Assembly: GCF_900455735.1 (NCBI RefSeq)
Contig: NZ_UAUI01000026.1
Span: 248,001-312,000 of the forward strand
DNA from: Rhodococcus wratislaviensis
Lineage (GTDB): Bacteria; Actinomycetota; Actinomycetes; Mycobacteriales; Mycobacteriaceae
DNA: 64,000 bases
Direction of reading: 5' to 3'
Both the position numbers and the translations under genes were made by a program. The notes under the pieces are model-generated. The model was not told where the DNA came from, searched no databases, and was given only the letters and a program-made list of their open reading frames with translations. Shown here piece after piece: positions 1-8,561 of this stretch (position 1 is its first letter; every line of letters begins with the position of its first letter).

Positions 1-109
1 GGCTTCCGCCATGCTGACCACTTTGCTCATCGCCATGCCCTTCTCCGGAACGACGGGAGGTCGCCTCGGGACCCTCCCCGCCGGATTACCGCCGTGTGAA
101 TCAATAGTG

Positions 110-139
110 TTGACAAATCTGTTGCTGGAACTGCAATAG
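110..139 (+). promoter_or_regulatory. Probable leaderless promoter and LysR box of the first gene
   Basis: A perfect -35 hexamer TTGACA lies at 110-115. After 18 nt comes a weak -10 CAATAG at 134-139, which puts transcription start near 146-147, at the GTG start codon. Between the hexamers lies TTGCTGGAACTGCAA (122-136), a T-N11-A type partial inverted repeat of the kind LysR regulators bind. Autorepression is inferred. The rest of 1-146 shows no gene. Confidence 0.45.
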
Positions 140-146
140 TTCTCCC

Positions 147-1043
147 GTGGAGATTTCTCAGATCACTGCCTTTCTCGCGGTCGCCGAGGAACTGCACTTC
201 GGCCGGGCAGCGCAGCGCCTGCACTCGGCCCAGCCGCCGTTGAGCCGAACGATTCGGCAACTGGAAAAGCAGCTCGGGGCAACTCTTTTCGAAAGAAACA
301 CCCGGAACGTTCGCCTCACGCCGGCCGGTGAGGCACTGCTCGGCCCGGCGCGCGAGATCCTGGACGCCTGCCGGCTCGCGGAGATCGCCGTCGCCGCCGC
401 CGGGCGCGGACAGGTCGGCCGGGTGCGCATCGGCTTCGCCGGAGTCTCGTCCCACCTGCTCATCGGGCGGTGGGCCAAACTCGTCCGGCACACCCACCCC
501 GGAATCGAATTCGTTCTGGACAGTTCCGCTTTCGCGAGCGAAGCACTGAACAAGCTCCTCGACGGAACACTCGACATCGGTCTGGTCCGGTGGATCTTCA
601 CCCCGCCCGGCATCGCGTCCCGCGTCATCCTCAACGAGGACTTCGTGGTGGCCGTACCCACCGACCACGCGCTGGCAGGCAGTGACAGTGTTCGCATCGA
701 GGAGCTGGCCACCGAGCCCTGGGTGACGCTGCCCGCCGATCCCGGATCGGCGCTGCGCGACTCCCTGCAGAGGGCGGCCCATGACGCCGGTTTCACGCCC
801 CGGATCGTGCAGAGCGCCCCGGACTCGATGGCGCTGATGGCGTTGGTGTCCGCGGAGGTCGGCTGTGCGTTGACCGTCTCCTCCGTGGCCGAGAACGTCA
901 ACAACCCGGACGTCGTGTTCCTCCCGCTGGTCGGCGGTCCCAGCACTCTGCAACTGCGGATCGCGTGGAGAGCGGACGACGACAGCGCCGCGTTACGGGA
1001 AGTCCTCAGGCTGTCCGAGGAGGCATTGCCCACTCCGGACTGA
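147..1043 (+). CDS. LysR family transcriptional regulator
   Basis: This is a 298-residue DNA-binding regulator of normal LysR size. The N-terminal winged helix-turn-helix (about residues 1-60) has the family pattern FLAVAEELHFGRAAQRL followed by QPPLSRTIRQLE. Residues 90-290 form the periplasmic-binding-protein-like effector domain, with the usual start RVRIGFAG. The GTG start at 147 gives an exact LysR N-terminus (MEISQITAFLAVAEE) and coincides with the predicted transcription start. It converges on the MHS transporter gene, with only 9 nt between their stop codons. The effector and targets cannot be told from sequence. No divergent target gene is visible in the window, so the target may lie to the left of it. 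Confidence 0.93.
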   Translation: MEISQITAFLAVAEELHFGRAAQRLHSAQPPLSRTIRQLEKQLGATLFERNTRNVRLTPAGEALLGPAREILDACRLAEIAVAAAGRGQVGRVRIGFAGVSSHLLIGRWAKLVRHTHPGIEFVLDSSAFASEALNKLLDGTLDIGLVRWIFTPPGIASRVILNEDFVVAVPTDHALAGSDSVRIEELATEPWVTLPADPGSALRDSLQRAAHDAGFTPRIVQSAPDSMALMALVSAEVGCALTVSSVAENVNNPDVVFLPLVGGPSTLQLRIAWRADDDSAALREVLRLSEEALPTPD

Positions 1044-1052
1044 GCCGGACGG

Positions 1053-2462
1053 TCAGGAGTGGGCTGTCGCACGTGTCTGCCCTGCGCTCGGAGCGGTGTC
1101 CACCGCATCGTCCTCATCGATGTCGAGCTGCAGTTCGTCCGCGTCGGATTGCTCCGCGGTCGACAACCGGCGCGCGTCGAAGCCGGTCCGATTCAGCAGC
1201 AACAGCGTGCAGATCAGGGAGACTGCGGCATAACCGGCCGACACGAACGCGACACCGACGATGTTTCCGGACGAGTTGAGCATCCACTGCGCCAGCACCG
1301 GGGTGCCGCCGCCGACAACCAGCGAACACAGCTGGTAGGCCGCCGAAAGACCGGTGTAGCGAATGTTGGCGGGGAAGGCACGCGCGAGCACTCCGGCGAT
1401 GGCGCCGTAGAACATCGAATGCGGAATGGTCGCGAGGCACATCGCGACGACGGCAATGGCGAAGTTCTCGGTCCGGATCCCGAAGAACATTGCCGGCATC
1501 AGGATGAACTCGGGAATCACCATGATGCACATGGCTTTCCGCATGTCGATCCGGGACACCAGGACGGCGCCGAACGGCTGCACGATGAACTGGACCACGA
1601 GTGCGATGGCGATCGCGCCGAGGAACGCGCCCCGGTCGTAGCCGAGTTCGCTGGTGGCCCACGACAACGCGAAGGTGTTCTTGAAGTACGTCACCTGGGC
1701 CAGGGGCAGCGCGCCCGCACCGAGGAGAACGAGGACCCAATGCTTGCGCAGCACCTCACCGATCGGCAGTGCGACGGTCTTCTTGCGCTTCAGCACGGTC
1801 TTCATCGCGTCCGACTCTTCGAGCTTGAGGCGGATGATCATGCCGACGATCACCAGGGCCGCGGAGATCAGGAACGGGATTCGCCAGCCGTAGAGCACGA
1901 AAGCCGGGGTGGGCATGGCGGAAAGCAGGAAGAACGCCATGGTCGCCAGGAGGTTTCCGGCGGGCGACCCCTGCTGGGCGAACGCCGAGTACAGAATCCC
2001 CTTCCCCTTGGGTGCGTTCTCGCTGGCGATCAGGACCGCCCCGCCCCATTCACCGCCCACTGCCACACCCTGGACGACCCGGAGGAATACCAGGGCGGCG
2101 GGTGCCCATATCCCGATCTGCGCATAGGAGGGCAGGAGTCCGATTCCGACGGTCGCGGTGCCCATCATCATGAGCGTGATGACCAGGGTGTTCTTTCGAC
2201 CGATCTTGTCGCCGAGATGGCCGAAGACGATGCCGCCGATCGGGCGGGCGAGGAACCCCGCCCACAGCGTGACGAACGCGAGCAGGGTGCCCATGCCCGC
2301 AGGCAGGGTGTCGGAGAAGAACACCTGACCGAAGACCAGCGCCGACGCGGTGCCGTAGATGTAGAAGTCGTACCACTCGATCGTGGTGCCGATGAACGAG
2401 GCGATGCCCGCCCTCCGCGCCTTTGTCTCGGCCTCGGTCCGCTTCGATGGTGCCGTGGTCAT
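1053..2462 (-). CDS. MHS-family (metabolite:H+ symporter) MFS transporter
   Basis: A 469-residue, 12-helix inner-membrane transporter of the MHS branch (ShiA/ProP/KgtP-like), which moves organic acids or osmolytes with protons. Diagnostic features are the N-terminal GTTIEWYDFYIYGTASALVF, the loop GHLGDKIGRKNTL between helices 2 and 3, and the following RVVQGVAVGGEWGGAVL. The C-terminal 40 residues are acidic and non-membrane. A good ribosome site (GAGAGAGGG) sits 6 nt before ATG 2462. The substrate is unknown. It is a paralog of the transporter at 19311-20696. A Crp-like site lies 56 nt upstream. Confidence 0.92.
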   Translation of the reverse strand: MTTAPSKRTEAETKARRAGIASFIGTTIEWYDFYIYGTASALVFGQVFFSDTLPAGMGTLLAFVTLWAGFLARPIGGIVFGHLGDKIGRKNTLVITLMMMGTATVGIGLLPSYAQIGIWAPAALVFLRVVQGVAVGGEWGGAVLIASENAPKGKGILYSAFAQQGSPAGNLLATMAFFLLSAMPTPAFVLYGWRIPFLISAALVIVGMIIRLKLEESDAMKTVLKRKKTVALPIGEVLRKHWVLVLLGAGALPLAQVTYFKNTFALSWATSELGYDRGAFLGAIAIALVVQFIVQPFGAVLVSRIDMRKAMCIMVIPEFILMPAMFFGIRTENFAIAVVAMCLATIPHSMFYGAIAGVLARAFPANIRYTGLSAAYQLCSLVVGGGTPVLAQWMLNSSGNIVGVAFVSAGYAAVSLICTLLLLNRTGFDARRLSTAEQSDADELQLDIDEDDAVDTAPSAGQTRATAHS

Positions 2463-2507
2463 GTAATGCCCTCTCTCGCCAAAGGGAGTGGTGTGGATGA
2501 AAACCAG

Positions 2508-2533
2508 CTCGCATCAGTGAGACTCGCATCACA
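2508..2533 (-). promoter_or_regulatory. Direct repeat and Crp-like site upstream of the MHS transporter
   Basis: CTCGCATCA occurs twice (2508-2516 and 2523-2531), offset by 15 nt. Overlapping the second copy, read on the minus strand, TGTGA-TGCGAG-TCTCA (2533-2518) matches the Crp consensus TGTGA-N6-TCACA at 9 of 10 positions. The remainder of the 181-nt gap (2463-2643) shows no gene. Which of the two signals is used, if either, is unknown. Confidence 0.3.
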
Positions 2534-2643
2534 GGATCGATGCCGTCCAATACTTCCTGAGCGGGGGATTGTTACCGATCTGGTCATAATCAGGGAAACC
2601 TCCCACACGCTGGAGCGACACCGACCACCGCGACGCTTCGATG

Positions 2644-3000
2644 TCACTCCGCGGGACCTGCCCTCGCCACTGCCCGGGCGTCCCGGACACCCAGCGAGGA
2701 CAAAAGCACCGGCGCGGTGACCGCCACTTCGACGTCCCAGTCGTCGATCTCACAGGACACGACTTCGGTGCGCATTCGTCCCGCGACCTCCCTCGCCGCG
2801 GCACACGCCGCCTCGGTACCGCGGTCCAGCCCGACGGCCGCGGCGAGGGCAGCCAGATCTGCGGCGGACTGCGCCCGGTGCCGCACCGATACCGCCGAGC
2901 CGACGTGCACGAGCATCGCCGTGACCACCATCAGCGCCGCGAGCGCACAGCACGCAGTGACGGTCACGGAACCGCGGTCGTCGGTGATCCCCGAACTCAC
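2644..3000 (-). CDS. TadE-like pseudopilin, Rv3654c type
   Basis: Last gene of the tad operon; 118 residues from GTG 3000, whose GTGA overlaps the TGA of the preceding tadE gene. The N-terminus reads DRGSVTVTACCALAALMVV, a short basic/acidic leader and one hydrophobic helix as in TadE/TadG-like minor pilins. It is followed by RAQSAADLAALAAA, the motif typical of the 'helicase/secretion neighbourhood' TadE-like family. By homology it is exported and membrane-anchored, probably as a minor subunit of the pilus or secretion fibre. An upstream in-frame extension to 3276 is out of keeping with the family and overlaps tadE, so I reject it. Confidence 0.85.
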   Translation of the reverse strand: MSSGITDDRGSVTVTACCALAALMVVTAMLVHVGSAVSVRHRAQSAADLAALAAAVGLDRGTEAACAAAREVAGRMRTEVVSCEIDDWDVEVAVTAPVLLSSLGVRDARAVARAGPAE

Positions 3001-3371
3001 CGCCCTCCCCCGCTCCACCCCGGCACCGCGGGTTCGAGAGCAGCCACCGCCTCCGCGGAGATGTTCACGAGCGGAAGAAGCGGACTGCGAGCCCGCACGG
3101 TCGCGACGACGAACTCCCCCTCGGACCGGACCGACACGTCGGCGCCGTCGGGGGCCACTCTCGCCGCCGTGGAGATCGCCGATTCGCGATCTCCACGGGC
3201 AGCGAGCCGCGCAGCCTCGCGGGCGGAGTCGACACACCGGACGTGCAGCGTCGCCGCGGTGATCGCTCCGACACACAGCACGACCACCGCCACGATCGAC
3301 GCGATCGCGATAGCCGCCTCGACCGTGACGCCCCCGGCCTCCGACCGGCGCAGGTTCTCGGCCGCGCTCAT
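2997..3371 (-). CDS. TadE family minor pilin-like protein
   Basis: A 124-residue TadE-type protein (Rv3655c counterpart). The leader MSAAENLRRSEAGG is followed by VTVEAAIAIASIVAVVVLC: a prepilin-like glycine, the conserved glutamate five residues on (Glu in VTVE), and a single hydrophobic helix. The rest is a small soluble domain facing outward. ATG 3371 overlaps the stop of the DUF4244 gene by 1 nt (TGATG). The stop overlaps the next start (GTGA), so translation is likely coupled throughout. Confidence 0.87.
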   Translation of the reverse strand: MSAAENLRRSEAGGVTVEAAIAIASIVAVVVLCVGAITAATLHVRCVDSAREAARLAARGDRESAISTAARVAPDGADVSVRSEGEFVVATVRARSPLLPLVNISAEAVAALEPAVPGWSGGGR

Positions 3372-3589
3372 CACACCGCGGTGTTCAGCGCTTTGTCGAT
3401 GATGTTCGTCAACGCCGTGACAATGCTGTCGCCGGTGACGACCGAATACAGGACTGCGCCGAAGGCCGCGGCCGCGATGGTGCCGATGGCGTACTCCGCG
3501 GTCGACATGCCGTCCTCGTCCGTCGCGAGCAGCGTCAAGCGGGCGGTCAGTGCTCGCACTTCCGCCAAGGCCTGGATTCCGTGTCCCAT
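3371..3589 (-). CDS. DUF4244 protein, Flp-type major pilin
   Basis: A 72-residue protein matching the DUF4244/Rv3656c family, the likely major Flp pilin. Residues 1-22 are a leader. It continues DEDGMSTAEYAIGTIAAAAFG, which has the prepilin cleavage glycine, the conserved Glu at +5 region and the hydrophobic assembly helix; the tail reads ALTNIIDKALNTAV. It sits between tadC-like and tadE genes, as expected for the structural subunit. A gap of 57 nt separates it from tadC, the largest in the operon, so it may have extra control or RNA processing to raise its level. Confidence 0.88.
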   Translation of the reverse strand: MGHGIQALAEVRALTARLTLLATDEDGMSTAEYAIGTIAAAAFGAVLYSVVTGDSIVTALTNIIDKALNTAV

Positions 3590-3646
3590 GGTGTTCCCCC
3601 TTCAGAGTGTCCGGCGCAGCGGTTCTGCGCCGGAAGTGTCGATGTG

Positions 3647-4234
3647 TCACAACAGCCCGCCGTCCAGCACGCGTGAGGCCAGCCCGACGACGACCGGGAT
3701 GATCCCGAGACAGATGAATGCCGGCAGGAAGCACAGCCCGAGGGGGCCACTGATCAGCACGCCCGCCCGTTCGGCCGACGCCGCCGCCAGGTGCTCGACC
3801 TGGATTCGGCCGTCGGCGGCGAGTTCCGTCATCGAACCGGCGAGCGACGACCCCGATGCGGCCGACCGGCGCGCCATGCGGGCGAGCGATTCGGTGGCCG
3901 GGTCCGACGCCGCCGCCTCCCACGCGGTCGCCGCGTCCGCCCCCAGCGACAGCAGGTCTGCGGCGCGGCGCAGCGATTCCGACAGAGGCGCGGGCGCCGA
4001 CCGCGACACGGCCTGCGCCGCGGTCGCGACCGGCAGTCCGGCGCGCAGGCACGCTGCCAGCAGGTCGAAGGTCGCGGCGATCGCGAGCGGGTCCTCGCGG
4101 CGCGCGGTGTCGTCCACCGAGGACGCCGCATCACCCGGGCCACCGGTGTCGCCGCGCAGTCGCTGCATCGGCGATCGGGGTGCGGGCAACACCAGCACGG
4201 CGCCGGCGAGGAGAAGTACCACGCACCAGATCAT
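3647..4234 (-). CDS. TadC-like type II secretion F-domain membrane protein
   Basis: A 195-residue inner-membrane platform protein (Rv3657c counterpart). After one N-terminal membrane helix (MIWCVVLLLAGAVLVL) comes a cytoplasmic T2SSF domain (FDLLAACLRAGLPVATAAQ, about residues 56-75) and two C-terminal helices (GPLGLCFLPAFICLGIIPVV). It is short for TadC, as is usual for the mycobacterial version. It should form the pilus assembly platform together with the TadB-like protein. ATG 4234 overlaps the TadB stop (ATGA). Confidence 0.85.
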   Translation of the reverse strand: MIWCVVLLLAGAVLVLPAPRSPMQRLRGDTGGPGDAASSVDDTARREDPLAIAATFDLLAACLRAGLPVATAAQAVSRSAPAPLSESLRRAADLLSLGADAATAWEAAASDPATESLARMARRSAASGSSLAGSMTELAADGRIQVEHLAAASAERAGVLISGPLGLCFLPAFICLGIIPVVVGLASRVLDGGLL

Positions 4235-5022
4235 CCCGTCACACGTCCGGTGATCCGGTCGGTCCACAACAGGCCCGCGCACACCAGTCCTGCCCCGAGC
4301 AGCAACAGGATTCCACCCACACCCCCGCCGAACAGCACCGCCAAAGGCGACGCCCCCATCATCTGGCCGAGACCGACACCCAGGAGCGGCAGCCCGGCCA
4401 GTACGGTCGCCGTGGCCCTCGCCCCGGCCAGCGAGGCCTCGGTTCGCTGACGGAAGCGACTGCGTCCCAACAGGTCCGTTCGTGCCGCCTCGAGCAGTTC
4501 CGCCAGTGCGAGACCGTGCGCGTCGGCCACCGCCCAGATGTCGGCGATGCGCCCCAACTCGGCACCGACGCGGGAGTCCGCGATCCGGAACCCGTCGGCG
4601 GCAGATCCTCCGAGCCGCGACCGCGCCGACGCGGCCCGAAATGCAGCCGCCACACTGCCTGCCGACTCGTCCGCGGCCGTCTGGCATGCCGCAGCCGGAT
4701 GGGCGCCCACACGAAGTTCCGCTGTCACGACCTCGAGGCTCGACAGTATGACACGCAGATCCGCGTCCTTGGCTCTCGCCGACCTACGTCGTGACGATCT
4801 GAAACGCACTGTTGCACAGACGATCATCGCAGCGAGAACCGCACAGAGTCCGCCCAGTTCGTACACGATCGGAATACCGGCGAGCGCCGCCGGAACCACC
4901 CAGGGCAGACGCATCCGGCGCCGGGGACCCTCCCTGCCCGTCACCGCGAGCAACCGGGGCCGCGATCGTGCGGACGGCACCGCCAGCACCGCACAGGCGA
5001 GCACTACCAGACCGGCGATCAC
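4231..5022 (-). CDS. TadB-like type II secretion F-domain membrane protein
   Basis: 263 residues from GTG 5022, chosen because its GTGA overlaps the TGA of tadA. Two N-terminal hydrophobic helices (residues 1-20 and 45-75) precede the F domain (VVTAELRVGAHPAAACQTAAD and ALAELLEAARTDL). Two helices at the C-terminus contain LAVLFGGGVGGILLLLGAG. With the TadC-like protein it makes the inner-membrane platform that works with the TadA ATPase. Rv3658c counterpart by position and architecture. Confidence 0.87.
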   Translation of the reverse strand: MIAGLVVLACAVLAVPSARSRPRLLAVTGREGPRRRMRLPWVVPAALAGIPIVYELGGLCAVLAAMIVCATVRFRSSRRRSARAKDADLRVILSSLEVVTAELRVGAHPAAACQTAADESAGSVAAAFRAASARSRLGGSAADGFRIADSRVGAELGRIADIWAVADAHGLALAELLEAARTDLLGRSRFRQRTEASLAGARATATVLAGLPLLGVGLGQMMGASPLAVLFGGGVGGILLLLGAGLVCAGLLWTDRITGRVTG

Positions 5023-6221
5023 GACGGCACCTCCGTCTCCGAACCCTCCGGTCCACGCCGGGAACACAAGTGACGGAGCCGGTCCACCGCCGGACCCTCA
5101 CCCGTGTCGTGGTTCCAGGCGGGCATGATCGTGACGTGCCCGTACTCGTCGCGAGTGACGACACCGATCTGCGTCAGCCGCCGCGCCCCGCTCGAAGACC
5201 GGTGGACGTGCAGGATCACCTGGACGGCGGCGGCGAGCTGACTGTGCAGCGCCGAGCGGTCCATTCCGCCCAGTGCCGCAAGCGCTTCGAGCCGGGCGGG
5301 AACCTCCTCGGGCGAGTTGGCATGCACCGTTCCGGCACCGCCGTCGTGGCCTGTGTTGAGAGCCGTCAGCAGGTCGACGACCTCGGCGCCGCGAACCTCG
5401 CCGACGACGATCCGGTCGGGACGCATACGCAGGGATTGACGGACGAGGTCCCGGACGGTCACCTCACCCACACCCTCGACGTTGGGTGCGCGGGCCACGA
5501 GCCGGACGACGTGCGGGTGCGTCGGCGCCAACTCCGCGGCATCCTCGACGCACACGATCCGTTCCGCTTGGTCCACTGCCCCCAGCAGCGCCGCCAGCAG
5601 CGTGGTCTTGCCTGCGCCGGTGCCGCCGGTGACCAGGAAGGCGAGCCGCGCGTGCACGATCTTCACCAGCAGGTCGTGGGCCGCCTCGGCCACGGCACCG
5701 CCCGCGACGAGCGCGCCGAGCCCCTGGGTGGCCGGGCGCAGCACCCGCAGCGACAGGCAGGTGCCGCCCTGAGCCACGGGGGCGAGGACGGCATGCAGCC
5801 GCACACCGAACGAGCCGTTTCCGACGTCCCGCAGTCGTCCGTCGACCCACGGCTGAGCGTCGTCGAGACGGCGTCCGGCAGACAGCGCGAGACGTTGGGC
5901 GAGTCGGCGCACCGCCGCCTCGTCGGTGAAGCGGACGGCTGCGCGTTCGAGCCCGCGGCCTCGGTCGACCCAGACCCGGTCGGGCGCCGTGACGAGCACG
6001 TCCGCGACTCCGGGCTCCGTCAGCAACGACTCGAGCGGCCCGGCACCGGTGAGTTCGGTCATGAGCACCCGCAGTGCCCCGAGCAGGTCGGTGTCGCCGA
6101 GCACGCCGCCCGACTCGGTGCGGATGGCAGCGGCGACCGTCGCCGGCGTCGGCTCGCCGGACGTGTGCGCGAGACGTTCGCGCACCCGGTCGAGGAGGTC
6201 GGGGGTGACGAGGGAACTCAT
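5019..6221 (-). CDS. tadA: TadA family secretion/pilus assembly ATPase (CpaF-like)
   Basis: A 400-residue cytoplasmic hexameric ATPase of the type II/IV secretion family (Rv3659c counterpart) that powers pilin assembly. Visible motifs are Walker [15 protein letters not shown] (about residue 190), the Asp box [11 protein letters not shown], Walker [16 protein letters not shown], and the His-box stretch [17 protein letters not shown]. The N-terminal domain (1-160) is the usual CpaF-type region. ATG 6221 overlaps the stop of the upstream ssd gene (ATGA). Confidence 0.94.
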   Translation of the reverse strand: MSSLVTPDLLDRVRERLAHTSGEPTPATVAAAIRTESGGVLGDTDLLGALRVLMTELTGAGPLESLLTEPGVADVLVTAPDRVWVDRGRGLERAAVRFTDEAAVRRLAQRLALSAGRRLDDAQPWVDGRLRDVGNGSFGVRLHAVLAPVAQGGTCLSLRVLRPATQGLGALVAGGAVAEAAHDLLVKIVHARLAFLVTGGTGAGKTTLLAALLGAVDQAERIVCVEDAAELAPTHPHVVRLVARAPNVEGVGEVTVRDLVRQSLRMRPDRIVVGEVRGAEVVDLLTALNTGHDGGAGTVHANSPEEVPARLEALAALGGMDRSALHSQLAAAVQVILHVHRSSSGARRLTQIGVVTRDEYGHVTIMPAWNHDTGEGPAVDRLRHLCSRRGPEGSETEVPS

Positions 6222-7303
6222 GCCGCCCACTCCCGCGACCGCGGTCTGCTGCCGACCGTGTCGAGGACCGCCTCGGCCGCGACGCCCAGCGGGGAGCGCC
6301 TGCCAGGCCGCAGTCCGCCGTGTTCGAGCATTCCGGTGAGCGCGCGCTCGGCGCGCATCGACGCGATCAGCGGCAGGTCGAGAACCTCCGCGACGTCGGC
6401 GCCCCGAAGCCCACCGGGTGCCGGACCGCGGACCACGAGTCCCTGGTTGGGGTTCCTCTCGGTGATCCACTGCGACGCCTTTCCCGCGGCGATGCAGGCC
6501 CGGACAGTCGCGGGCACGACGAGGACCACCAGATCGGCGAGTTCGAGGACGGTTTCCGTGACCGGGCCGGGAAACCGCGACACGTCGCACACGACCAGAT
6601 CGCCCGCATGGCGGCCGGCCTCGGTGACCGCACGGACCGCGGCCGCTGTCGGTCCGGCGCCGTGCCCCGTCCTGCTGCAGGCGAGCACCCGCAGCCGCTC
6701 GCCGCGGGCGGGGAGGGCGTCCCGGAGCGCACCCGAGGAGATCCGGCCGCCTTCGATCGACAGACCCGACCATCGCAGTCCGGGCACGTCCTCGATGCCC
6801 AGCAGCACGTCGAGGCCGGACCCCCACGAATCGGTGTCGAGCAGAAGTGTGGACTGCGGTCGCGACGCGGCGGTGAGGGCTGTCGCCGCCGCCAGCGTGG
6901 AGGCGCCCGCACCGCCGCATCCACCGACCACGGCGACGACGGTGCCGTCCGCTTCGGGACGCTGGGGTTGTTCGCCGAGCACGGCGACCAGTGCCGACTC
7001 GTCCTCGGGCACGGCGAGCACGTGTTCCGCACCGACCGCGGTCGCGATCCGCCACTCGTCGATGCCCGGCGGCCCGTCGCACAGCAGCACCACACGGCGC
7101 CGCCGTGGGAGCCGGTTGCGGCACGCTGCGGCTGCGCGCGCGTCGAGCACGACGATCGGGGCGCTTCCCCAGAGATGCCGGGCGTCGGCGACGTCGACCT
7201 CGTTCAGCGCCCGGTCGGCGGCTGCCGCCACGCGCCTGATGCTGTGCAGCAGTGCCGGGTCGTCGATCAGAACCAGCACTTCACCCCCGCCTTCTGCGTC
7301 CAT
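6218..7303 (-). CDS. ssd: Ssd/CpaE-like MinD-type ATPase of the tad operon
   Basis: First gene of the tad operon; 361 residues from ATG 7303. Residues 1-105 resemble a receiver-like domain. The following MinD/CpaE-type P-loop region has a degenerate deviant Walker A (VVAVVGGCGGAGASTLAAA) in which the usual Lys is missing; the DTDSWGSGLDVLLG segment is conserved. The M. tuberculosis homologue Rv3660c is described as a septum-site-determining regulator (Ssd). In tad systems CpaE-like proteins localise the pilus machine. Upstream in-frame starts to 7402 lack family support. Confidence 0.85.
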   Translation of the reverse strand: MDAEGGGEVLVLIDDPALLHSIRRVAAAADRALNEVDVADARHLWGSAPIVVLDARAAAACRNRLPRRRRVVLLCDGPPGIDEWRIATAVGAEHVLAVPEDESALVAVLGEQPQRPEADGTVVAVVGGCGGAGASTLAAATALTAASRPQSTLLLDTDSWGSGLDVLLGIEDVPGLRWSGLSIEGGRISSGALRDALPARGERLRVLACSRTGHGAGPTAAAVRAVTEAGRHAGDLVVCDVSRFPGPVTETVLELADLVVLVVPATVRACIAAGKASQWITERNPNQGLVVRGPAPGGLRGADVAEVLDLPLIASMRAERALTGMLEHGGLRPGRRSPLGVAAEAVLDTVGSRPRSREWAA

Positions 7304-7439
7304 GCAGCGAGCGTGCCCGCTGCCGGAGACCGCCGGAAGGGGCTCAGCTCGAACTGTGGACAACTTCGGGCCTGTGGATAGAAACTGGTACTGCCGCACC
7401 AATTTAAGTACTTCGGGCCGAGGAGGCGGCAGACCTGCC

Positions 7440-7545
7440 GCAGACAGAGGACGACCCTCGCCAGGGGGGGAGGAGGCGAGGGTCGTCAGTGTTCAGCCCC
7501 GGGGGGTCGGGCTGAACATCGTCCGGATCAAATCCGGACATCAGC
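7440..7545 (-). ncRNA. 6C small RNA (B11/ncRv13660c type)
   Basis: Read on the minus strand, two strong stem-loops follow each other. The first has arms at 7509-7517 and 7491-7499 (9 bp) with a loop containing CCCCCC. The second has arms at 7475-7486 and 7451-7462 (12 bp) with a loop containing CCCCCCC. Two hairpins with at least six C residues in each loop define the actinobacterial 6C RNA. In M. tuberculosis it lies in this same gap between the Rv3660c and Rv3661 genes. A further 8-bp hairpin (7521-7528/7532-7539) and a small one (7427-7440) flank it. Ends are estimated. The gap 7304-7674 holds no protein gene. Confidence 0.82.
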
Positions 7546-7674
7546 AATACTACACCTCCCCCGATCAGTATTTGCAAGTTCAACTGTTGAACGTTCCGTC
7601 GTGTCGATAGTGCCGAAAGACCCTTCCTTCGACCGTTCATACGAACCCCCGCCCCACCCGAAGTCCGCATATCC

Positions 7675-8520
7675 TTGGAAATTGTGACCGCGAAGCCACA
7701 GAGAAGCGCCAAGACAGGTCGACACACCGAGACAGGTCGGATTGCCGCATTCTTCGACCTCGACAAGACGATCATCGCGAAATCCAGCACCCTCGCGTTC
7801 AGCAGACCGTTCTTCGACCAGGGCCTGATCAATCGCCGATCGGTTCTCAAGAGCAGTTACGCGCAGTTCCTGTTCCTGCTGTCGGGCGCGGATCACGATC
7901 AGATGGAGCGGATGCGCGCCTACCTCACGAGCATGTGCGCGGGCTGGAACGTGGACCAGGTCCGGTCCGTGGTAGCCGAAACCCTCCACGACATCGTGGA
8001 CCCACTGGTGTTCGCCGAGGCCGCCGACCTCATCGCGGACCACAAGTTGCGGGGCCACGACGTCATCGTGGTCTCGGCGTCCGGCGAGGAGGTGGTGGCG
8101 CCGATCGCCGAGGCCCTCGGGGCCACGCGAAGCACCGCCACCCGCATGGCGGTCGCGGACGGGCTCTACACGGGCGAGGTGGAGTTCTACTGCTACGGCG
8201 AAGGCAAAGTGGACGCGATGCGGCAACTGGCCGACGAATATCACTACGACCTGTCGGCATGCTACGCCTACTCCGACTCGGTGACCGATCTCCCGATGCT
8301 CACCGCGGTCGGCCACCCGACTGCGGTCAACCCCGACCGCGCGTTGCGGAAGGCCGCGGCCGGAAACGGTTGGCCCATATTGACTTTCTCGAATCCGGTC
8401 TCCCTCCGGGCACGCCTCCAGGCGCCGTCCGCCACCACCGTCGCGACCACGGCGGCGGTGAGTGTCGGAGCCCTGGTCGCGGGCGCATTCACGTATGGAG
8501 TGTTGCGCCGCAAGCGCTGA
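7675..8520 (+). CDS. HAD-IB family phosphatase (SerB-like, Rv3661 type)
   Basis: About 281 residues. Motif I is AAFFDLDKTIIAKSST (DxDxT nucleophile), motif II is VSASGEEVVAP, and motif III is the later Lys (GKVDAMRQL) with motif IV SDSVTDLPML. This is the HAD-IB subclass that includes phosphoserine phosphatases and related acyl-glycerol phosphate enzymes. The true substrate is unknown. The C-terminus has a hydrophobic segment (AAVSVGALVAGAFTYGVL) followed by RRKR, so the protein is probably tail-anchored in the membrane. The start could be TTG 7675 or GTG 7684; neither has a clear ribosome site. Confidence 0.88.
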   Translation: MEIVTAKPQRSAKTGRHTETGRIAAFFDLDKTIIAKSSTLAFSRPFFDQGLINRRSVLKSSYAQFLFLLSGADHDQMERMRAYLTSMCAGWNVDQVRSVVAETLHDIVDPLVFAEAADLIADHKLRGHDVIVVSASGEEVVAPIAEALGATRSTATRMAVADGLYTGEVEFYCYGEGKVDAMRQLADEYHYDLSACYAYSDSVTDLPMLTAVGHPTAVNPDRALRKAAAGNGWPILTFSNPVSLRARLQAPSATTVATTAAVSVGALVAGAFTYGVLRRKR

Positions 8521-8561
8521 CCACCGCAACCCGCGACACGGTCACAAACCGAATTTGATAC

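Noticed and set aside
4812-7610. A 932-codon plus-strand open frame across the tad operon
   Set aside because: It is antisense to tadA, tadB-like and ssd, which have clear families; its residues are Arg/Pro/Ser-rich, as expected for a shadow frame in high-GC DNA.
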